Positions 8,360 to 17,600 are shown, numbered from the stretch's first letter. The stretch is DNA of 64,000 nt from Rhodobacterales bacterium 52_120_T64 (GCA_002162875.1 MABA01000004.1:186001-250000); one strand, 5' to 3'. Program-made: numbers and translations. Notes: a model not told the origin generated them from the letters alone.

Positions 8360-9031
8360 ATGACTGTTCACATGGAAACAACTGACACTAATTTTAAGGC
8401 TGGGTACGGCACGTACCGCCAAAGCGATACCAGCTTTATCACGCGCATTACTGATGCATGGAAAGATATGCCAGCATCGACACGACGCTTGATCGCAGAA
8501 CGTCCCTCGGAAGCGCGACTATTGTTTTTCGTCCTCCTCTCTGATCTGATTTTCTTCCTGTCCTTCTCGGTTAAAACCGTCGTTAGCCCGACTGCAATTG
8601 CCCAAAGCGCCTTGCCGAACGATGTTGCACTACTTTTGGTCGTTGCCTTGATGGTTAGGACCGGATCGATATACGCGTTTTCGTTAGTTCTTGGCCTGAT
8701 CCTTCGGGCCTTTGGCGGCACCGGTACGCTGAAAGACACCCGCGCGGGTGTGTTCTGGGGATCTTTTGTGTCGGCTCCGTTTGAAGTTATGGCCGCAGTA
8801 TTGGCCGTCAGCTTGGCTTCCATGGAAAACGCCATACCGTTCTTATCGGGCGAGACACTCTCGTTGGCGCCATTGTGGCTCGGTTTGCTTCCATACATCT
8901 GGTTTGTCTCCGCCGGGGCGACATCTGCGCATGGTTTCAAAAGATTTTACCCATTATTTGCAGCACTTTCGCTGCTTTGTATTGTAGGTATGTTCTGGGC
9001 ACTATATCTAAGGGCAAACGGAGTAATCTAA
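8360..9031 (+). CDS. YIP1-like membrane protein, second of a paralogous pair
   Basis: 223 residues starting at 8360 after a GGGG-type ribosome site. It has a longer soluble N-terminus than its paralogue, then ERPSEARLL, FFVLLSDLIFFLSF and VALMVRTGSIYAFSLVLGL, with about five membrane segments. The similarity to the preceding gene runs through the whole membrane part, including PLWLGLLPYIWFVS against PYWLGMVPFVWFVS. Its stop is followed at once by the next ATG. The role is unknown; position implies co-expression with sufS. Confidence 0.75.
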   Translation: MTVHMETTDTNFKAGYGTYRQSDTSFITRITDAWKDMPASTRRLIAERPSEARLLFFVLLSDLIFFLSFSVKTVVSPTAIAQSALPNDVALLLVVALMVRTGSIYAFSLVLGLILRAFGGTGTLKDTRAGVFWGSFVSAPFEVMAAVLAVSLASMENAIPFLSGETLSLAPLWLGLLPYIWFVSAGATSAHGFKRFYPLFAALSLLCIVGMFWALYLRANGVI

Positions 9032-9625
9032 ATGCCCATTCCCTTGCTGGAACTGGCAAGGGAGAGTTTCTTCCGGCCACGTACCGCTGCGCCCCATTTG
9101 ATAGGTTTAAACCTGTCCCGAAACGTGCTGATCGAGGCTGCCTTGCTTTTGGCGGTCCTTACGATTTTGTCGCAATTCCTACTTTACACCTTCATCCAGA
9201 CACAAGCTACAGAGGTGTGGACGGTTAAGTTCTCTGTGCCATTGGTAGATGTGGCTGTGCAGTTTTTTAACGCTTATTTAGTTAGTCAAATTGTAGTTAT
9301 GCTGGCCCGTGGCATCCGTGTGGACGTGAAGTTTTCAGACGCTATGGTTGTCTATCTTTGGTTTAACATCCTGCTGGTCGTTCTGCTGAGTCTGATGATC
9401 CTGACGTCAATGTTGTTGGGGCCGTTTGGGATTTTTGTAGTGCTGTTCACCATCGTGTGGGGGCCATACGCACTGGCGGTTTTCTGGTCTCAACTAATGG
9501 GCACCAAAAACCTGTTTCTGGGGTTTGTTGTGGCCGTCGTTGCATTCCTGATCGCAGGGGCCATATTAGTTATTGCGGCAAGCTTTCTCGGCCTGCCGGT
9601 GATGGAGCTTATCCCGAATGTATGA
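9032..9625 (+). CDS. YIP1-family membrane protein upstream of sufS
   Basis: 197 residues. After a short N-terminus (LLELARESFFRPRTAAPHL) there are about five hydrophobic segments, including LLLAVLTILSQFLLY, MVVYLWFNILLVVLLSLMIL and VVAVVAFLIAGAILVI. The ARESF-x-RP start followed by about 150 residues of membrane core is typical of YIP1-domain proteins. It begins one base after the previous stop and overlaps the sufS start by eight bases, so it is tightly coupled to sufS translation. No catalytic motif is seen. Confidence 0.75.
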   Translation: MPIPLLELARESFFRPRTAAPHLIGLNLSRNVLIEAALLLAVLTILSQFLLYTFIQTQATEVWTVKFSVPLVDVAVQFFNAYLVSQIVVMLARGIRVDVKFSDAMVVYLWFNILLVVLLSLMILTSMLLGPFGIFVVLFTIVWGPYALAVFWSQLMGTKNLFLGFVVAVVAFLIAGAILVIAASFLGLPVMELIPNV

Positions 9626-10838
9626 CGTTAAAGAGATTCGCAAAGATTTCCCGATTCTGTCTCGTGAAGTGCACGGTAAACCGCTTGTGTATCTAGATAA
9701 CGGCGCTTCGGCACAAAAACCGCAGGTAGTAATCGATGCAATGACTCGAGGCTATTCAGAAGAATACTCGAACGTGCATCGCGGCCTGCATTATCTGTCG
9801 AACCTCGCAACAGACAAATACGAAGCAGTGCGCGGGATTGTGCAAAAGTTTCTGGGTGCCGAGCGTCAGGAAGAAATCCTGTTCACATCGGGCTCTACCG
9901 AAGGTCTTAACCTCGTTTCTTACGGCTGGGGCGTGCGCAATCTTAAGGCGGGCGACGAGATTATTCTGTCGGTGATGGAACATCACGCCAATATCGTCCC
10001 TTGGCACTTCTTGCGTGAACGCATGGGTGTCGTTTTAAAGTGGGTTGATGTGGCCGAGGATGGCTCGCTTGATCCGCAAGCTGTTATCGACGCGATATCG
10101 CCGCGGACCAAGATGGTGGCAATTACGCATATGTCGAATGTGCTGGGCACAGTCGTCGATATCAAAACGATCATTGCCGCGGCCCATGAAAAGGGCGTGG
10201 TCGTCTGTGTTGATGGCTCTCAGTCCACAGTCCACATGCCCGTTAATGTCGCTGATCTTGGCGCAGATTTTTATGTCATAACCGGCCACAAGCTGTATGG
10301 CCCTACCGCCTCGGGCGCGATCTATATCAAATCCGACCGCCAAGCCGAAATGCGCCCCTTCATGGGCGGTGGCGATATGATTGACGAGGTCACCAAAGAC
10401 AACGTTACCTACAACGCCCCTCCGCATAAATTCGAGGCGGGCACCCCAGGTATTGTCCAGATAATCGGCATGGGCGCCGCGCTGGAATACATGATGCGCA
10501 TCGGTATGGAAAACATCGCTGCACATGAGGCCGCGCTGTTTTCCTACGCAAACGAGCGTCTGCGCGGGTTGAACTACCTCAACATCCAAGGCAATGCTCC
10601 GGGCAAGGGGGCGATATTCTCGCTAACGATGAAGGGTGCGGCGCACGCGCATGACATCTCTACTATCGTGGATCGTAAAGGCGTGGCCCTAAGGGCAGGG
10701 CATCACTGCGCCCAACCGCTTATGCAGCATCTTGGTGTTACAGCAACCGTTCGCGCGTCTTTCGGGATGTATAACACCGTTGAAGAAGTCGATGTGTTGG
10801 TCGATGCGTTAGAAACATGTCACGAGTTGTTGGGGTAA
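9618..10838 (+). CDS. sufS: cysteine desulfurase SufS (group II)
   Basis: A 406-residue SufS/CsdA-type enzyme that releases sulfur from cysteine as a persulfide for SufBCD. Motifs: VYLDNGASAQKP at the N-terminus, VMEHHANIVPW, the PLP lysine in ITGHKLYGPTASG, and the catalytic cysteine in LRAGHHCAQPLM. Full family length. It is the last gene of the operon; the next gene is on the opposite strand. No sufA/HesB or sufE gene is found here, although a carrier is often part of such operons, so these would have to lie elsewhere. Confidence 0.96.
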   Translation: MYDVKEIRKDFPILSREVHGKPLVYLDNGASAQKPQVVIDAMTRGYSEEYSNVHRGLHYLSNLATDKYEAVRGIVQKFLGAERQEEILFTSGSTEGLNLVSYGWGVRNLKAGDEIILSVMEHHANIVPWHFLRERMGVVLKWVDVAEDGSLDPQAVIDAISPRTKMVAITHMSNVLGTVVDIKTIIAAAHEKGVVVCVDGSQSTVHMPVNVADLGADFYVITGHKLYGPTASGAIYIKSDRQAEMRPFMGGGDMIDEVTKDNVTYNAPPHKFEAGTPGIVQIIGMGAALEYMMRIGMENIAAHEAALFSYANERLRGLNYLNIQGNAPGKGAIFSLTMKGAAHAHDISTIVDRKGVALRAGHHCAQPLMQHLGVTATVRASFGMYNTVEEVDVLVDALETCHELLG

Positions 10839-10843
10839 CGCAG

Positions 10844-10870
10844 TAGGGGGCTTGGAAGCCACACTCCCTA
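10844..10870. terminator. interrupted hairpin between convergent sufS and prfC
   Basis: TAGGG (10844-10848) pairs with CCCTA (10866-10870), and inside it GGCT pairs with AGCC, with a bulge on one side. It occupies the whole 29-bp gap between two genes that face each other, a usual place for a shared terminator. There is no strong U-run, hence low confidence. Confidence 0.35.
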
Positions 10871-12463
10871 AACCTGCATTTCCTTAGTGGCCGTCAGTTT
10901 TACATCCGGATAATCCCGTTCAATCCGATCAATATCCCATTGCAGGCGTGTCAGATAAACCGGATCGCCGTCATGGTCTTCTGCCATGTGGCCCATGTTG
11001 GCTTTGACGAATGCGTCAACCGCGTCTCGATCACCAGAAACCCAACGGGCAGACGTAAACTGCGTTGGCTCGAACCGCACTGGCAAGCCGTATTCCAACT
11101 CAATCCGGCTGGCGAGAACCTCAAATTGCAGCGGCCCAACCACGCCGACGATGAAGCCGGACCCGATGGAGGGTTTGAAAAGCTTCGCAGCGCCTTCTTC
11201 GGCAAACTGGTTCAGCGCCTTTTCCAGATGTTTGGCCTTCAACGGGTCGCCCGCACGCACGTTTTGTAGCAGTTCCGGCGCGAACGAGGGGATGCCGGTG
11301 AAGCGGATGTTTTCGCCCTCGGTCAAGCTATCACCGATACGTAGTTGGCCGTGGTTGGGGATGCCGATGATGTCACCAGCCCATGCGTCCTCAGTAACCT
11401 CGCGGTCATTGGCAAGGAACATCATAGGGTTTGAGATCGCCATAGTCTTGCCAGATCGCACATGCCTCAGTTTCATGCCGCGTTTGAAGTGGCCGGAACA
11501 CAAGCGCACAAATGCAATCCGATCACGGTGCTTTGGGTCCATATTAGCTTGAACCTTGAAGACAAACCCTGTGACTTTCTTCTCATCTGGGTCAACCTCA
11601 CGCGGGGTGCCCGGCCGAACTTGCGGCGGTGGACCGTAGGTGGCGATGCCATCCATCAATTCCTGCACACCGAAGGAATTAATCGCAGAGCCAAACCAGA
11701 TTGGCGTCATTGTGCCGTCCAGAAACGCTTGACGGTCAAACTTGGGCAGCAATTCACGCACCATCTCGACCTCTTCGCGCAATGTCTCCAGCAAGTCCGC
11801 TGGCACGTGTTCTTCAATCGCGGGATCGTCCAGACCGTCGATCTGGATGCTCTCGGCCTTAATATTTCGGTCGGCGCGATCCATCAGGATAATGCGGTCG
11901 TTAAAAATATCATATGTGCCGATGAATTCGCGGCCAATTCCGATGGGCCATGAAGCAGGGCAAACATCGATCGCCAAATTTTCCTGAATTTCGTCAATAA
12001 TTTCAAAGATATCGCGGCTTTCGCGGTCCATCTTGTTGCAGAAGGTAACGATAGGCAGGTCGCGCAGGCGGCAAACCTCGAACAACTTCTGTGTCTGACT
12101 TTCCACACCTTTCGCGCCATCGATCACCATGATAGCGGCGTCAACGGCGGTCAGCGTACGATATGTATCCTCGGAAAAGTCCGAGTGGCCGGGCGTATCA
12201 ACCAGATTAAACCAGAAATCGCGAAATTCGAACGACATGGCCGAAGCAGAAACCGAAATTCCGCGATCTTTTTCCATCTGCATAAAGTCGGAACGCGAAC
12301 GCCGTGCATCACCCTTGGCCCGCACTTGCCCCGCCATCTGAATAGCTCCGCCAAACAGCAGAAATTTTTCCGTCAGGGTCGTTTTGCCGGCGTCTGGATG
12401 CGAGATGATCGCAAAGGTTCGGCGGCGGGCGATTTCGGGGTGAGTTTGTGCATTATCTAACAT
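10868..12463 (-). CDS. prfC: peptide chain release factor 3 (RF3)
   Basis: A 531-residue GTPase that removes RF1/RF2 from the ribosome after termination. GTPase motifs are G1 SHPDAGKTTLTE (near residue 21), G3 DTPGHSDFSE and G4 NKMDRE. The RF3-type QMAGQVRAKGDARRSRSDF segment separates it from EF-G. The ATG at 12463 gives the family N-terminus (PEIARRRTFAIISHPDAG). Full length. It stands alone on the minus strand, divergent from the I78 lipoprotein gene. Confidence 0.96.
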   Translation of the reverse strand: MLDNAQTHPEIARRRTFAIISHPDAGKTTLTEKFLLFGGAIQMAGQVRAKGDARRSRSDFMQMEKDRGISVSASAMSFEFRDFWFNLVDTPGHSDFSEDTYRTLTAVDAAIMVIDGAKGVESQTQKLFEVCRLRDLPIVTFCNKMDRESRDIFEIIDEIQENLAIDVCPASWPIGIGREFIGTYDIFNDRIILMDRADRNIKAESIQIDGLDDPAIEEHVPADLLETLREEVEMVRELLPKFDRQAFLDGTMTPIWFGSAINSFGVQELMDGIATYGPPPQVRPGTPREVDPDEKKVTGFVFKVQANMDPKHRDRIAFVRLCSGHFKRGMKLRHVRSGKTMAISNPMMFLANDREVTEDAWAGDIIGIPNHGQLRIGDSLTEGENIRFTGIPSFAPELLQNVRAGDPLKAKHLEKALNQFAEEGAAKLFKPSIGSGFIVGVVGPLQFEVLASRIELEYGLPVRFEPTQFTSARWVSGDRDAVDAFVKANMGHMAEDHDGDPVYLTRLQWDIDRIERDYPDVKLTATKEMQV

Positions 12464-12568
12464 GTCCGCGATATAGGGCAGGGCGCGACAAAGGGCAAGA
12501 TTTGTGTTGGCGGCCCTGCGCTAAATCGTTAGGCTCGCGCCATAACGGGCAAAATTCAGGAGCATTTT

Positions 12569-12904
12569 ATGACCAATTCCAAAAAAACCATGTTTAGCGC
12601 GACAATGATCGTCGCGGCATTTCTTTTGCAGGCGTGCCAACCAACGGTTCCCACGTATTTTCAAGAAGTAGACGTGATTGCTACACAGGCTCAGTCCACC
12701 GCCGCAACCACCACACAGGCGTGTAATTCCGGCACGTTGCAGTGGATGATTGGTCAGCCCGAAGGCGTAATTGCGGGTGTCGAACTTGTCGGTCCTGTGC
12801 GTGTGATCAGTTATAATCAGACAGTGAGTATGGATCACAATCCCACACGCACCAATTACTATCTTGACACTGCCGGTCGAATTACACGCGTAACTTGCGG
12901 CTAA
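12569..12904 (+). CDS. I78-family peptidase inhibitor lipoprotein
   Basis: 111 residues with a lipoprotein signal: charged start (MTNSKKT), hydrophobic core, and lipobox LLQAC with Cys23. The mature part ends with the inhibitor I78 pattern: a cysteine near residue 52 (ACNSGTLQWMIGQP), an R-x-I element in VRVISYN, TVSMDHNPTRTNYYLD, and a final CG. The two mature cysteines probably form a disulfide. Family members block serine proteases; here it would act in the periplasm. Good ribosome site (AGGAG) before 12569. The SDR gene follows after 15 bp. Confidence 0.8.
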   Translation: MTNSKKTMFSATMIVAAFLLQACQPTVPTYFQEVDVIATQAQSTAATTTQACNSGTLQWMIGQPEGVIAGVELVGPVRVISYNQTVSMDHNPTRTNYYLDTAGRITRVTCG

Positions 12905-12919
12905 CTTAAGGAAATATCG

Positions 12920-13699
12920 ATGGATTTAGGAATCAAAGGCAAAACAGCAATTGTTTGTGCTGCCTCTAAAGGATTGGGACGCGGATGCGCCGAGGCCTTG
13001 GCCGAAGCGGGCGTTAACCTTGTTATCAACGCGCGTACTGAAAGCACGCTGGTCGAAACGGCAGCGGCGATAGCCGCGAAATATGGCGTGTCTGTTACAC
13101 CCGTTGCCTGCGACATTAGCACGGCCGAGGGGCAAGCGAAGATTCTCGCTGTCTGTCCAAATCCTGACATTCTGGTGAACAATGCCGGTGGTCCGCCTCC
13201 AGGTATGTGGTCGGATTGGGATCGCGACGACTTTATCAAAGCTCTCGATGCTAATATGTTGGCGCCGATTGCGATGATGAAAGCAGTGTTGCCTAGCATG
13301 ATCGACAAAGGATGGGGACGGGTGGTTAATATCACGTCGCAATCCGTCAAGTCGCCGATTGCAGTGCTTGGCCTGTCTAATTCTGCGCGTGCAGGTCTGA
13401 CCGGATATGTTGGCGGAACAAGCCGTCAGGTTGCCCCGTACGGCGTGACAATTAACAATATGCTACCGGGAAATCATGCCACGGACCGGATTGCTAGCCT
13501 TGATCAGGGCGTGTCATCGGCGCAGGGCATTTCGATGGACGAGGCCACCGCGCAACGCGTGGAAACCATTCCAGCACGACGGTATGGTACCAGCGCAGAA
13601 TTCGGCGCGATGTGCGCATTTTTGTGCTCGCAACATGCAGGATATATCGTTGGGCAAAATATTTTGCTTGACGGCGGTTCCGTGAACTCAACGATGTAA
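12920..13699 (+). CDS. SDR-family oxidoreductase with replaced catalytic Tyr/Lys
   Basis: A 259-residue Rossmann-fold protein. The cofactor loop reads CAASKGLGRG, and NNAGGPPP and the C-terminal VGQNILLDGGSV are typical of classical SDRs. ITSQSVKSP carries the usual serine region. The YxxxK catalytic pair is missing: the aligned segment LGLSNSARAGLTG has Ser in place of Tyr and Arg in place of Lys. SDRs of this kind occur as a recognised divergent subgroup, often annotated FabG-like, so this is not a sequencing fault. A standard ketoreductase reaction should not be assumed. Confidence 0.85.
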   Translation: MDLGIKGKTAIVCAASKGLGRGCAEALAEAGVNLVINARTESTLVETAAAIAAKYGVSVTPVACDISTAEGQAKILAVCPNPDILVNNAGGPPPGMWSDWDRDDFIKALDANMLAPIAMMKAVLPSMIDKGWGRVVNITSQSVKSPIAVLGLSNSARAGLTGYVGGTSRQVAPYGVTINNMLPGNHATDRIASLDQGVSSAQGISMDEATAQRVETIPARRYGTSAEFGAMCAFLCSQHAGYIVGQNILLDGGSVNSTM

Positions 13700-13703
13700 G
13701 CGT

Positions 13704-14825
13704 ATGGTTTCTAACAAAGGTTTCAGTCTCAAAGACCAGTTGTTTAATGTTGAAAAGGTCCGGTATTTTGCCGGACTTTTTTATGTTGCGGACAACGATT
13801 TCGACGCTGAAGGGTTCGAGGCCGAGGTCATGGCGACCATGCTCGATCTGGAATTAAAGGCACGGATGAACTTAATCTCGGAAGTTCTTGAAAACTATCT
13901 ACCTACTGCGTTTCCACTAGCCGCAGAGCGCATTCATGCGGCCCTTCCGCCACCTCTTGATCCCACCAAAACGGACGATGATTTCGGGTTGTTTGTATTG
14001 GGTGCACTCGGGGAATATGTTGCGCGTAACGGTCTGAATGATCTGCCCGTGGCACTGCCCCTGTTGCGGGAAATCACCAAACGATCCTCGATGGAATTCG
14101 CACTGCGTCATTTTCTAAATGCTGCGCAGGATGAAACCATGACTGCGTTGGAAGATTGGGTGCAGGACGACCACTATCATGTGCGCCGTCTGGTCAGCGA
14201 AGGGACGCGTCCAACCTTGCCGTGGGGCTTGAAAACAGGCTTGAAGGCATCTGATCCAATGCCGTTTCTGGATGCGCTTCATGCGGATGCCACGCGTTTT
14301 GTGACCCGCTCGGTTGCCAACCATTTGAACGACATTTCCAAGAAGGACCCTGCGCTGGTAGTTGATACTTTATCGCGCTGGCGCGAGATGGAGTCACAGG
14401 ACAAAGATGAATTGGACTGGATGACACGCCACGCCTTGCGCACGTTAGTCAAGAAAGGGGATAAGACGGCGTTGGCCTTGCTGGGGTATCACGACCAGCC
14501 CGATATCAGCGTGTCTGATTTCAATATTTCGCCGTCTGTGACGATAGGCGACACCGGCGCTATCAGTTTTAAAATCACGGCTAGCCGTGACGAAAATCTG
14601 ATGGTCGATTACGTCATGCATTTTGTTAAAGCGAACGGATCGACCGCCCCTCGGGTGTTCAAGTTGAAAAAACTTGCATTGAAAAAGGGACAATTAGTTA
14701 CGATTCAAAAGAACCACCGCTTTGTGAAAGGCGCGACGACTTTCACGCATTATGCGGGTGCACAAAGAATTGTGTTACAGATCAACGGTCAGAATTTTGG
14801 GGAAGCCGACTTCGAACTGACTTGA
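13704..14825 (+). CDS. AlkC-like DNA alkylation-repair glycosylase (HEAT-like plus Ig-like domain)
   Basis: 373 residues. About the first 270 are helical repeats of the AlkC/AlkD superfamily, with the AlkC-type segment HYHVRRLVSEGTRPTLPWG around residues 155-175. The last 100 residues, from ISVSDFNISPSVTIGDTG on, look like a beta-rich Ig-like domain, which is the feature that separates AlkC from AlkD. The family removes bulky or positively charged alkyl bases such as 3-methyladenine and 3-methylcytosine. It starts four bases after the SDR stop, so the two share an mRNA. Assignment to AlkC rather than a wider HEAT group is by pattern only. Confidence 0.8.
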   Translation: MVSNKGFSLKDQLFNVEKVRYFAGLFYVADNDFDAEGFEAEVMATMLDLELKARMNLISEVLENYLPTAFPLAAERIHAALPPPLDPTKTDDDFGLFVLGALGEYVARNGLNDLPVALPLLREITKRSSMEFALRHFLNAAQDETMTALEDWVQDDHYHVRRLVSEGTRPTLPWGLKTGLKASDPMPFLDALHADATRFVTRSVANHLNDISKKDPALVVDTLSRWREMESQDKDELDWMTRHALRTLVKKGDKTALALLGYHDQPDISVSDFNISPSVTIGDTGAISFKITASRDENLMVDYVMHFVKANGSTAPRVFKLKKLALKKGQLVTIQKNHRFVKGATTFTHYAGAQRIVLQINGQNFGEADFELT

Positions 14826-14945
14826 AGCAGAGCACCTATCAAAACATTCTCACGGGCTACTCACAACTTCGTTGTCGGGTATTTCATAGGCTATGAATTG
14901 ATTGGCTCGCAAGCTATCTAATCGGCTAGCAAACAGGAGTAGCCC

Positions 14946-16346
14946 ATGAATTTCTTCGCCAGCCCAGAAGCGCTAGTCGCCCTTGTAATTCTTATTGCAG
15001 GTGGCAGTATTTTTCTGTCACCACGTGCACGCACAGCCGAGGCGTTCTTCGCAGGCGCCGACGAAAGCGGGAATGCGCCCGGTCTGTTAACTTTGGTTTT
15101 CAGTCAGGTCACAACATGGATTTTCGCCCGATCACTGCTAACAGCAGCGATTTTAGGCTACTATTACGGCGTCGCTGGTGCGTTAGCCTATACCGCATAC
15201 TACATGAGTTTCCTGACGGGTATGGTTATTGTATCCCGCCTTCGAAATAGGGGTGCGCGCAGCCTACAGGACTGGCTTAGGCAAGATTACGGACGCATCG
15301 GAGTGCTTTGTTATAACACGGTAATTACGCTACGCTTAATGTCAGAAATCTTCGCCAACCTTATCGTGGTCGGGCTAGTGTTTACAGCCGCGTTTGGCGG
15401 GGCCGAGCAAGCGGGACAGCTCGCAATGATTGCGCTTGCGTTGGTTGCGCTGGCCTATTCGGCCCTTGGGGGGTTGCGGGCATCGCTTCGCACGGATGTG
15501 GCGCAAATGGCGTTGTTCCTGATCGTTTTCCTGATCGCTTTTGCGGTAATGGTTTCTTCGGCCGACTTTTCGTTCGGCACAGTTCTGACTGCCAGCGGTA
15601 TTTCTGGCGGGTTTAACGGCTGGGTATTATTCGCGGTCGCCTTGCTTCAAATCACATCCTATCCAGCGCATGATCCAGTGATGATGGACCGTGGTTTTCT
15701 GACTGACGAAGTCACAACCAAACGCGCTTTCCTGCATGCGTTCTGGGTTTCAACGCTTTGCATTTTCGGTTTTGCATTGTTCGGTGTTCAAGCCGGCGTC
15801 GTTGGGGCGGAACTGGTTAACGGTCAATTGCTTGGAACTTGGCAACAGATGTTTGGCCCGTTTGTATACTTCTTGATTGTAGCGTCGTTATTGATCTCTG
15901 CGATGAGCACACTTGACTCAGCCCTTTCGTCCGCCGCCCGCCTTGCTATTGACGAGATGAAAATCGGGGCGCGCAGCGTGGCGAATGGCAGGATCACGAT
16001 GGCGGTATTCATGCTTGGCGGGGTATTATTCCTGCTGGCTGAAACCAAAGACCTGTTCGCAGCAGTCGCGGTTTCCGGTACTGCATCGATGTTCCTAGCG
16101 CCAGTTTTGGTCTTGGGGCTTGGTTTTGGCCAACGCTTGCCGCTGTGGTCGTATCTTGTGTCTTTCGCCGCCGCTGTGACGGGTGCCGTTGGATATTTCT
16201 ATCAAAGCTCTGACCTGATTATCAGCCTGTTCGGAAACGGTCATAAGTATGAACGCTTGTTTTTTATCTGCCTCGCCGTGTTGTTTATTGGTTTCACTGC
16301 AGGATTGATTGGCATCGCACTGCGCCGAAGGGTTGCCGAAGTGTGA
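14946..16346 (+). CDS. sodium:solute symporter family (SSS-like) membrane transporter
   Basis: 466 residues with roughly 13 hydrophobic segments. SSS-type features: a polar FFAGADESG stretch after the first helix, SQVTTWIFARSLL, a GLRASLRTDVAQ motif (in place of the common GGxxAVxWTDxxQ), and ISAMSTLDSALSSAARLAIDE near the end, which matches the SSS pattern after the core. The substrate cannot be read from sequence. An ABC ATPase gene follows after 54 bp on the same strand, an unusual neighbour for a secondary transporter. AGGAG ribosome site before 14946. Confidence 0.8.
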   Translation: MNFFASPEALVALVILIAGGSIFLSPRARTAEAFFAGADESGNAPGLLTLVFSQVTTWIFARSLLTAAILGYYYGVAGALAYTAYYMSFLTGMVIVSRLRNRGARSLQDWLRQDYGRIGVLCYNTVITLRLMSEIFANLIVVGLVFTAAFGGAEQAGQLAMIALALVALAYSALGGLRASLRTDVAQMALFLIVFLIAFAVMVSSADFSFGTVLTASGISGGFNGWVLFAVALLQITSYPAHDPVMMDRGFLTDEVTTKRAFLHAFWVSTLCIFGFALFGVQAGVVGAELVNGQLLGTWQQMFGPFVYFLIVASLLISAMSTLDSALSSAARLAIDEMKIGARSVANGRITMAVFMLGGVLFLLAETKDLFAAVAVSGTASMFLAPVLVLGLGFGQRLPLWSYLVSFAAAVTGAVGYFYQSSDLIISLFGNGHKYERLFFICLAVLFIGFTAGLIGIALRRRVAEV

Positions 16347-16400
16347 TCCTGTTGCTAATACCCGATTAAAACTATCGGATACATCGCAGGAGCCGCGCGC

Positions 16401-17507
16401 GTGAGCGAAACAGCTAAACTGGTTTTGGACAAAATTACCCGCACCTTCGACGGCCAGACCGTGGTTGACGATCTGTCTCTGACGCTTAATCCGGGTGAGG
16501 TAACCTGTCTTCTTGGTCCTTCCGGTTGCGGGAAATCTACGACCTTGCGCATCGCAGCCGGGGTCGACCGTCAAGATCGTGGTCAAGTTCTGTTGGACGG
16601 GCGGGTTATCTCGGACGATCAACACCATATGCCGCCCGAGAAACGCTCCATCGGATTGATGTTTCAAGATTTTGCCCTGTTTCCACACCTGTCAGTTGCG
16701 CAGAATGTGGCGTACGGGTTGAAGGGGTCCGGCAAGGAACCAGCGGTAATGGCTATACTGGACCGTGTAGGCTTGGCGGACTACAGCGATAAATACCCCC
16801 ATATGTTGTCAGGAGGGGAGCAACAGCGCGTTGCCTTGGCCCGCGCACTTGCCCCAAAGCCCAACGTTATGCTTATGGATGAACCGTTCAGCGGCCTAGA
16901 CAACCGTCTGCGTGACGGCATTCGGGACGAAACCTTAAACATTCTTAAAGAAGAGGGGACCTCGGTTCTGCTGGTCACGCATGAACCCGAGGAAGCGATG
17001 CGTATGGCCGACCAGATCGCGCTAATGCGTGGCGGCAAGATTGTGCAGATCGGTGCGCCTTACAATATTTACAACAATCCTAAAGACCGCGCGGCGGCGG
17101 CGTTTTTCTCGGACGTGAACGTAATTGAAGGCGTGGCCCAGAATTTCCAGACGGAAACACCATTTGGCCTGTTCTTCACGCCTGCACTTCACGACCGCAC
17201 AGATGTTGAAATCGTTATCCGGCCACAACACCTGAAAATCGATTTTGACCGTAATGGAAAAGGCCCAAACGTCACGCCAACAGACGGGGTTCCGGCCCGC
17301 GGTCTGGTGACGCGCGCCCGTTTTCTGGGCAATGAAAGCCTTGTGGAGTTGCGAATGGATTACGACGGATCAACCCTGACAGCCTCTATTCCGGGGGTGT
17401 TTTTACCAAAACCGGACACCCCATTGTGGTTGTCCATGCGCCGCGACCGCTGCTTTGTTTTCCCGTGCAGCAAGCAAAATGCCGCTAAATCGAGCGCGGC
17501 ATCTTAA
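16401..17507 (+). CDS. ABC transporter ATP-binding protein, FbpC/PotA-like
   Basis: 368 residues from a GTG start behind AGGAG. Walker A is GPSGCGKSTTLR, Q-loop MFQDFALFPHLS, signature MLSGGEQQRVALARAL, Walker B VMLMDEPFSGLD and H-loop VTHEPEEAM. The C-terminal 120 residues form a TOBE-type domain (IVIRPQHLKIDFDR). The arrangement is that of ATPases for ferric iron or polyamine import. No permease or binding-protein gene adjoins it; only the SSS-type symporter precedes it. The ATPase may serve a permease encoded elsewhere, possibly for iron, but this is a guess. Confidence 0.8.
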   Translation: MSETAKLVLDKITRTFDGQTVVDDLSLTLNPGEVTCLLGPSGCGKSTTLRIAAGVDRQDRGQVLLDGRVISDDQHHMPPEKRSIGLMFQDFALFPHLSVAQNVAYGLKGSGKEPAVMAILDRVGLADYSDKYPHMLSGGEQQRVALARALAPKPNVMLMDEPFSGLDNRLRDGIRDETLNILKEEGTSVLLVTHEPEEAMRMADQIALMRGGKIVQIGAPYNIYNNPKDRAAAAFFSDVNVIEGVAQNFQTETPFGLFFTPALHDRTDVEIVIRPQHLKIDFDRNGKGPNVTPTDGVPARGLVTRARFLGNESLVELRMDYDGSTLTASIPGVFLPKPDTPLWLSMRRDRCFVFPCSKQNAAKSSAAS

Positions 17508-17584
17508 AAATACACGTAAGATTGCTTATTTGGGGTTTGAATACTTGTGCGTAACTTAATAAAAGTAGAGCGGACAGAATATCA

Positions 17585-17600
17585 ACCGGTCTAGGCCGGT
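17585..17600. promoter_or_regulatory. 16-bp palindrome in the tatA leader
   Basis: ACCGG-TCTAGG-CCGGT is an almost perfect palindrome, with one mismatched pair near the centre, 22 bp before the tatA start. It could be an operator or a short leader hairpin. No regulator is identified. Confidence 0.35.

Noticed and set aside
10839-12463. sufA, sufE or sufT as further operon members after sufS
   Set aside because: The DNA after sufS codes for prfC on the other strand; no such genes are present in the window.
12464-12568. GCAGGGC/GCCCTGC inverted pair between prfC and the I78 gene
   Set aside because: Seven-base arms 28 bp apart in G+C-rich DNA can easily arise by chance; no other support.
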